Source of the DNA: Thiosulfativibrio zosterae
Lineage (GTDB): Bacteria > Pseudomonadota > Gammaproteobacteria > Thiomicrospirales > Thiomicrospiraceae
NCBI RefSeq assembly: GCF_011398155.1
Contig: NZ_AP021888.1
Coordinates: 975,501-1,039,500 of the forward strand
Length of the DNA: 64,000 nucleotides
Reading direction: 5' to 3'
The notes beneath the pieces are model-generated. The model worked only from the letters and a program-made list of their open reading frames with translations, made no database searches and had not been told where the DNA came from. Shown in pieces: positions 59,405 through 64,000 of this stretch (position 1 is its first letter; each line of letters starts with the position of its first letter). Made by a program: the position numbers and the translations under genes.

Positions 59405-60580
59405 ATGAAATTAAAGCGTTATCTAGCGTCAAATATGCGTCAAGCGATGGCTTTAGTCCGGGATGAGCTGGGGATAGATGCTGTCATTATGTCAACGCGC
59501 AATACCCCTGAAGGGGTTGAAGTGGTTGCCGCAATTGACCCTGAAGCGCAAGAACACAAAACTCAATCGAATAAAGGGCATTCAGAGGCTAGGTCTAGTT
59601 TTGTTTCTAATGAACTGCGTGGCCAAACTCAAATGACGCCTCAGCAATCCACTGAAATCGCTCGTATGTCAGAAGAGCTTAAAGCGGTGCGTTCTTTGTT
59701 GGAGGATCAGCTTTCAGGTTTGGCTTGGGGCCAAGCTGAACAAAATGATCCTAATCGCGTGGCGATTTTAAAGCGATTGGTTCAGTTAGGTATTGGATGG
59801 GATTTAGCTCAAAAGTTAACCAATAGAGTGCAAATACATCGCGATTCTGCTTGGTCAGATATTTTATTTGAAATTGAAAAAAGCATCCCAGTTGAAGAGC
59901 GAGATGTGGTGGATAAAGGCGGCATAGTTGCTTTAGTTGGGCCAACAGGCGTGGGTAAAACCACAACCATTGCAAAAATGGCCAGCCGATTTGTCATGAG
60001 AAACTCCGCCAGTCAGTTAGCTTTGATCACCACGGATTGTTATAAAATTGGCGCTCAAGCACAGTTAAAAACATTTGCAGATTTATTGGGCGTGCCTGTT
60101 CATGTTGTCAATTCCGAGGGCGAGTTGTATACCCTGTTAAGTGCATTGACTTCGAAAAAACTGATTTTGATAGATACCGCTGGCATGAGCCAAAGAGATT
60201 TAAAGTTGTCACAACAACTGACAAAAGATCAAGCGGGTATGAATACCGTGCGAAATTATTTGGTGATGTCTGCCGCAACGCAATTAAGTGTTATGAAGGA
60301 CATCGTCAAATCCTTTAAACAAGTAGGATTGACCGGCTGTATCTTAACCAAGGTAGATGAAGCCTTGCAGTTGGGCAACATTTTAACCGTACTGGTTGAA
60401 CAGAAGTTGCCCATCAGTTATTTGTCTGATGGACAAAGGGTTCCAGAAGATTTAGCACCAATTAGAGTTAGAGATTTAATTGATAAAGCAATTGTGCTCG
60501 GTCAACAGCAGTCTAAAACCGAGTCAGAAGACAGTGCGTTCCGATTAGGAATGGGTAAGGAGATATCAGATGCTCAATGA
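59405..60580 (+). CDS. flhF: SRP-type GTPase FlhF, polar flagellum placement
   Basis: 391 residues. An N-terminal B domain ('MKLKRYLASNMRQAMALVRDELGIDAVIMSTRNTPEGVEVVAA'), helical N domain, then the GTPase core: P-loop 'VGPTGVGKTTTIAKMA' near 180, 'LITTDCYKIGAQAQLKTFADLL', 'LIDTAGMSQRD' and 'TKVDEA'. FlhF targets the first flagellar parts to the pole. It overlaps flhG by 11 bp. Its presence argues for polar flagella. Confidence 0.96.
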   Translation: MKLKRYLASNMRQAMALVRDELGIDAVIMSTRNTPEGVEVVAAIDPEAQEHKTQSNKGHSEARSSFVSNELRGQTQMTPQQSTEIARMSEELKAVRSLLEDQLSGLAWGQAEQNDPNRVAILKRLVQLGIGWDLAQKLTNRVQIHRDSAWSDILFEIEKSIPVEERDVVDKGGIVALVGPTGVGKTTTIAKMASRFVMRNSASQLALITTDCYKIGAQAQLKTFADLLGVPVHVVNSEGELYTLLSALTSKKLILIDTAGMSQRDLKLSQQLTKDQAGMNTVRNYLVMSAATQLSVMKDIVKSFKQVGLTGCILTKVDEALQLGNILTVLVEQKLPISYLSDGQRVPEDLAPIRVRDLIDKAIVLGQQQSKTESEDSAFRLGMGKEISDAQ

Positions 60581-61469
60581 TCAAGCCTCAGGGTTAAGAG
60601 CAATGCAATCACATCAAGCAAAGACGCCACTTAAGTCTGGGGTAAAACCCATTCAAAAGAATAAACCTGTGCGCGTGATTGCGGTTGCCAGTGGTAAAGG
60701 TGGCGTGGGTAAAACCAATGTGTCAGTCAACCTGGGTATTTCTATGGCTAAGCTTGGTAATCGCGTTCTGCTGATGGATGCGGATATGGGGCTGGGCAAT
60801 ATAGATATTATGCTTGGCTTGCAAACCAAATATAATTTGTCGCATGTTTTGGACGGGCAAAAAACCCTGAAAGAAGTCATGGTTGATGCGCCAGGCGGTT
60901 TAAAAATTATTCCCGCGGCTTCAGGCGTGAGTCGTATGGCGCAACTCTCCCCCCTAGAAAACGCAGGAATCATTAACGCCTTTGCAGAATTGGATGGTAT
61001 TTTAGATGTACTGCTGATTGATACTGCTGCAGGGATTGCCGACAGTGTGGTCAGTTTTTGTCGAGCTTCGCAAGATGTCATCGTGGTTGTGACCGATGAA
61101 CCCGCATCCATGACTGATGCTTATGCTTTGATTAAAGTTCTTAGCCGTGAGCACAATGTTCGTCGTTTTCATTTGCTAGCAAACATGACCCGCTCGGTTG
61201 AGCATGGTAGAATACTTCACCAAAAAGTAGCCAAAGTGTGCGAACAGTTTTTAGATGTCACGATTGACTATCTCGGAACCGTGCCATTTGATTACGATTT
61301 GAGAGAAGCTGTGCAAAAGCAATCCCCTGTGGTGATTGCCAAACCTGATAGCTTGGCGGCTAAATCTTTTAAAGAAATTGCCCAAAAAGTTGAAAACTGG
61401 CCAATACCCACCAGTATCACAGGATATTTACAGTTTTTTGTAGAAAGTTTGATGCAACAGAACGCATAA
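60570..61469 (+). CDS. flhG: MinD-like ATPase FlhG/FleN, flagellar number control
   Basis: 299 residues. The basic N-terminal region holds a DQxxGLR motif ('DQASGLR', the FlhF-activating element), then the deviant Walker A 'ASGKGGVGKTNVSVNLG', 'MDADMGLGNIDIMLGL' and 'LLIDTAAGI'. FlhG restrains flagellar number and antagonises FleQ and FlhF. It precedes fliA in the same operon. Confidence 0.96.
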   Translation: MLNDQASGLRAMQSHQAKTPLKSGVKPIQKNKPVRVIAVASGKGGVGKTNVSVNLGISMAKLGNRVLLMDADMGLGNIDIMLGLQTKYNLSHVLDGQKTLKEVMVDAPGGLKIIPAASGVSRMAQLSPLENAGIINAFAELDGILDVLLIDTAAGIADSVVSFCRASQDVIVVVTDEPASMTDAYALIKVLSREHNVRRFHLLANMTRSVEHGRILHQKVAKVCEQFLDVTIDYLGTVPFDYDLREAVQKQSPVVIAKPDSLAAKSFKEIAQKVENWPIPTSITGYLQFFVESLMQQNA

Positions 61470-61478
61470 GGAAAAACT

Positions 61479-62204
61479 ATGAGCGGCATCCAGGCGTACG
61501 CAAATGTTCAAAAACAAACTTCAAATGAAGTGCTTGATATTGAAAGCTATCTTCCTTTAGTTAAAAGAATTGCGTATCACCTTAAAGGTCGTTTACCAGA
61601 CAGTGTGATGGTGGAAGATTTGATTCAATCAGGTGTGATTGGACTGATTGAAGCGATGCAAAAATTTAATGCCAATCAAGGCGCCAGTTTTGAAACCTAT
61701 GCGGGTATTCGAATTCGAGGTGCCATGTTAGACGAAATTCGCAAGGGCGATTGGACACCGCGTTCGGTGCATCGCAAGTCCCGAGAAGTGACTGCTGCTA
61801 TCTCTGCTGTTGAAGCGCGGGTTGGTCGCGAAGCAAAAGATTCTGAAATTGCAGAAGAAATGGGGTTGTCGATTGAAGATTATCATTTTATTTTGCAAGA
61901 CACTAACTCAGCGCAGCTACTGTCTATTGATGAGCCAGACCATGATGAGTTGGCGGAAGATCGCATCATCGGCACAGGAAAAACACCTTTAGCAGAGCTC
62001 AGTGACGAAGGCTTTCAACAAGCGCTGGTTGAGCAAATTGAAGATTTGCCTGAAAAAGAAAAATTGGTGATGGCTCTTTATTACGATGAAGAGTTAAACC
62101 TAAAAGAAATAGGCGAGATTTTAGAAGTGAGTGAATCTCGCGTGAGCCAAATTCATAGCCAAGCCATTAAACGCTTAAAGTCGCGTTTAAAAAACTGGAT
62201 ATAA
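61479..62204 (+). CDS. fliA: flagellar sigma factor FliA (sigma-28)
   Basis: 241 residues. Region 2 'YLPLVKRIAYHLKGRLPDSVMVEDLIQSGVIGLIEAMQKFN...FETYAGIRIRGAMLDEIRKGDW', region 3, and region 4 'LPEKEKLVMALYYDEELNLKEIGEILEVSESRVSQIHSQAIKRLKSRL'. It recognises the TAAAGTTT-N11-GCCGATAA promoters found at flaA and fliD in this window. Confidence 0.97.
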   Translation: MSGIQAYANVQKQTSNEVLDIESYLPLVKRIAYHLKGRLPDSVMVEDLIQSGVIGLIEAMQKFNANQGASFETYAGIRIRGAMLDEIRKGDWTPRSVHRKSREVTAAISAVEARVGREAKDSEIAEEMGLSIEDYHFILQDTNSAQLLSIDEPDHDELAEDRIIGTGKTPLAELSDEGFQQALVEQIEDLPEKEKLVMALYYDEELNLKEIGEILEVSESRVSQIHSQAIKRLKSRLKNWI

Positions 62205-62239
62205 CCCATTTATAAAATGCATGAAGAGAGAGAATAAAA

Positions 62240-62656
62240 ATGCAAATTGATAGAAATATGAACATCTTAGTGGTGGATGACTTTTCAACAATGCGCCGAA
62301 TTGTTAAGAATTTGTTGAAAGAGCTTGGGTTTAGCAAGTTTGATGAAGCGGATGATGGTGCCACGGCATGGCCAATGGTTCAAAGTGGTAAGTATGACTT
62401 TATTGTCAGTGACTGGAATATGCCGCAAATGACAGGGTTAGACTTATTAAAAAATGTGCGCAAGTCGCCAGAATTGAAAGACACACCCTTTTTATTGATT
62501 ACGGCAGAAGCCAAACGCAGCCAAATTTTAGAAGCGGCTGAGGCTGGGGTTGATGGCTATATTGTTAAGCCTTTTACCGCTGCAACTTTGAATGCCAAAA
62601 TCCAAAAAATATTTGAGCGTGTAGCGGAAAGAGAAGCGGCAAAAGTTAAAAAATAA
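62240..62656 (+). CDS. cheY: chemotaxis response regulator CheY
   Basis: 138 residues. Acidic pair 'VVDDFS', phospho-acceptor Asp in 'YDFIVSDWNMPQMTGLDLL', the Thr of 'LLITAEAKR', and 'YIVKPFTAATL'. A short basic tail ('REAAKVKK') follows the usual end. It binds FliM when phosphorylated by CheA. A terminator lies directly after. Confidence 0.97.
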   Translation: MQIDRNMNILVVDDFSTMRRIVKNLLKELGFSKFDEADDGATAWPMVQSGKYDFIVSDWNMPQMTGLDLLKNVRKSPELKDTPFLLITAEAKRSQILEAAEAGVDGYIVKPFTAATLNAKIQKIFERVAEREAAKVKK

Positions 62657-62684
62657 GTCGCCCAGTATCGATACCCCACCCCAA

Positions 62685-62721
62685 AAGCTCCATTATTGAT
62701 TCAATAAGGGGCTTTTTTTTT
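62685..62721 (+). terminator. rho-independent terminator between cheY and cheZ
   Basis: A long stem: AAGCTCC/GGGGCTT (one G-U pair) continued by TTATTGA/TCAATAA, then nine T. Confidence 0.93.
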
Positions 62722-62733
62722 GTTGATTGAATA

Positions 62734-63405
62734 GTGAGACCAGAAACTATGAAGAATATCCCAATTGAAGCTGTCGAAGAACTGCTCAGTGCTTTAAAGT
62801 CCGGTGATGAGCAAACTGCTCGTATTTTGTTTGATGAATTAACGCAGTTAAATCAATCAGATGTGGTTCATCAAGTTGAAGAGATTGCCATCAATCTTCA
62901 TAACACGCTCGATAGCTTTGACGAGGATGCTGAATTATTAATGGCAACCAAACATGATTTGCCGGATGTTTCAGAAAGACTCCACTATGTCATGCAAACC
63001 ACTGAAGAAGCCAGTAATAAAACCTTAGGTGCTGCTGAAAATACCCTTGCAATTTTGGATAATTTGGCCGAAAAGTTAGCCCATGATTCGCAAGCGCAAG
63101 CGTTATTAGAGCAAGCGCAAAATCAACTCACTGAAATTATGATGTCACAATCTTTTCAAGACCTGACAGGCCAAGTGCTCAATAGAGTGATGATGTTGGT
63201 GGGTTCTTTAGAGCAATCTTTGATGGATCTTATCGAAAAATCCGGTATCGATTACGCCAAAATTCCAGCACGCTCGCAAACAGATGCTGACAAAAAATCT
63301 GCAGAAATGCAGGGGATTGGACCGAATGTGACCCAAGCCTCGCAAAAGGATATTGCCAGTTCACAAGATGAAGTGGATGACTTACTCGGTGATTTAGGCA
63401 TTTAG
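62734..63405 (+). CDS. cheZ: CheY-P phosphatase CheZ
   Basis: 223 residues starting at the first in-frame ATG, 12 bp after the terminator; the ATG at 62749 is an equally good start. Four-helix-bundle segment with the active-site region 'MMSQSFQDLTGQVLNRVMMLVG' (the catalytic Gln lies in FQDLTGQ) and the C-terminal CheY-binding peptide 'SQDEVDDLLGDLGI'. It ends CheY signalling. The separating terminator means that either read-through or a promoter in the 62.65-62.73 kb gap is needed. Confidence 0.94.
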   Translation: MRPETMKNIPIEAVEELLSALKSGDEQTARILFDELTQLNQSDVVHQVEEIAINLHNTLDSFDEDAELLMATKHDLPDVSERLHYVMQTTEEASNKTLGAAENTLAILDNLAEKLAHDSQAQALLEQAQNQLTEIMMSQSFQDLTGQVLNRVMMLVGSLEQSLMDLIEKSGIDYAKIPARSQTDADKKSAEMQGIGPNVTQASQKDIASSQDEVDDLLGDLGI

Positions 63406-63476
63406 TTTTCAATAATGAAGCGGTAAAGGCATTTTTAATCCTAGCTTCGCTGTCAAAATGGTTTGATTCTTATGAG

Positions 63477-63492
63477 TGGCATATTCATTGCT
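63477..63492 (+). promoter_or_regulatory. sigma-54 promoter of cheA
   Basis: TGGCAT-N5-TTGCT with GG and GC exactly 10 bp apart, 77 bp before the cheA start. One base off the TGGCAC consensus. Confidence 0.82.
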
Positions 63493-63568
63493 TAAATCAG
63501 TTTAATTAAAAAACAACTGAAAATTGCCAGTAATTTGGCATCGCATGAATTTTAAGAGGGCGAAGACA

Positions 63569-64000
63569 GTGGATGAAGAAATATTACAGGACTTTTTAGT
63601 CGAAGCCACCGAACTGGTTGAAACCTTAGGCGAACAGCTGGTTGACCTAGAACAGTCACCCACCGATAAAGAGTTACTTAACGCAGTATTTCGTGGTTTT
63701 CACACCATTAAGGGTGGGGCAGGGTTTTTAGGTGTGACACCTTTAATTGAAGTGTGTCACCGTGCTGAAAATGTTTTCGACAAAATTCGTAATGGCGATG
63801 TGGATTATGATGCCGGTGCTGCCGACATTATCTTGCGTGCCTTTGATGTGATCAGTGATTTTATTGGTCAACTCAATGATGGCGCTCGTGAACTAGAAGA
63901 TGCCGATGCTGGGTTATTGGCAGAACTCGACGCTTTAACAAAAGGCCAAATCTTAGGTGCTGTGGTAGACGCAGAGATAGTGGAAGAAGATTTCTCTGAA
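63569..64000 (+). CDS. cheA: chemotaxis histidine kinase CheA, 5' part (cut by window edge)
   Basis: GTG start at 63569 after AGAGGG; 144 codons are visible. The HPt domain 'LLNAVFRGFHTIKGGAGFLG' holds the phosphorylated His (residue 47), followed by 'CHRAENVFDKIRNG'. An acidic linker ('VVDAEIVEEDFSE') begins before the edge. The dimerisation, kinase and CheW-like domains lie outside the window. Confidence 0.95.
   Translation, partial: MDEEILQDFLVEATELVETLGEQLVDLEQSPTDKELLNAVFRGFHTIKGGAGFLGVTPLIEVCHRAENVFDKIRNGDVDYDAGAADIILRAFDVISDFIGQLNDGARELEDADAGLLAELDALTKGQILGAVVDAEIVEEDFSE

Overview
The window looks like part of the chromosome of a polarly flagellated, AT-rich gammaproteobacterium. The main evidence is the fleQ-fleS-fleR / fli / flhA-flhF-flhG-fliA-cheYZA gene order typical of Pseudomonas- and Vibrio-type polar flagella, with sigma-54 and sigma-28 promoters. 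A sulfur-oxidising Thiomicrospira/Hydrogenovibrio-like relative would fit, but this is a guess from overall style; there is no rRNA or marker gene here to prove it.

Bases 1-28.7 kb are a surface-glycan and flagellin-modification island. Genes at 1-5.1 kb are translationally coupled: acyl carrier protein end, SDR reductase, AMP-dependent ligase, pseudaminic acid synthase, TagD-like cytidylyltransferase and a CDP-glycerol phosphotransferase. Genes at 5.1-9.4 kb encode a dTDP-3-amino-sugar route (RmlA, FdtA, FdtC-like acyltransferase, GNAT, FdtB-like aminotransferase). The aminotransferase is fused in frame behind a complete PIN (VapC-like) domain, with a small antitoxin-like gene in front. An IS66-family element (9498-13751), itself split by an IS256-family element with a perfect 8-bp target duplication, has replaced the rest of an aldolase-like gene and the front of a wzx flippase gene.

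At 14.1-21.2 kb lies a compact operon whose enzymes match the Campylobacter capsular phosphoramidate (MeOPN) route: a glutamine-kinase-like ATP-grasp/phosphohistidine protein with an extra N-terminal nucleotidyltransferase-like domain, a class I amidotransferase/hydrolase, a cytidylyltransferase, plus a formyltransferase-like protein not known from that pathway. This is the best candidate for an undescribed system: phosphoramidate decoration of a flagellar or surface glycan. Between 21.6 and 25.4 kb is a graveyard of IS66, IS30, IS3 and IS5-like remnants around one intact family 2 glycosyltransferase. A hypothetical gene overlaps a large Maf-type flagellin glycosyltransferase gene that ends the island.

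From 28.8 kb to the right edge the window is flagellar and chemotaxis. Two flagellin genes (flaA, flaB) are duplicated in tandem with a period of 2385 bp and essentially no protein divergence, each unit preceded by a sigma-28 promoter. They are followed by flaG, fliD, fliS and a fliT-like gene, then fleQ (without the usual N-terminal receiver-like domain), fleSR, fliEFGHIJ, fliK, a short MCP-like gene, motAB, fliLMN, fliOPQR-flhB, flhA-flhF-flhG-fliA-cheY, cheZ and the start of cheA. Matches to the sigma-54 consensus with exact spacing precede fliE, fliK and cheA. A short palindrome (ACCAGGCCTGGT) recurs across unrelated genes and is a second unexplained signal.
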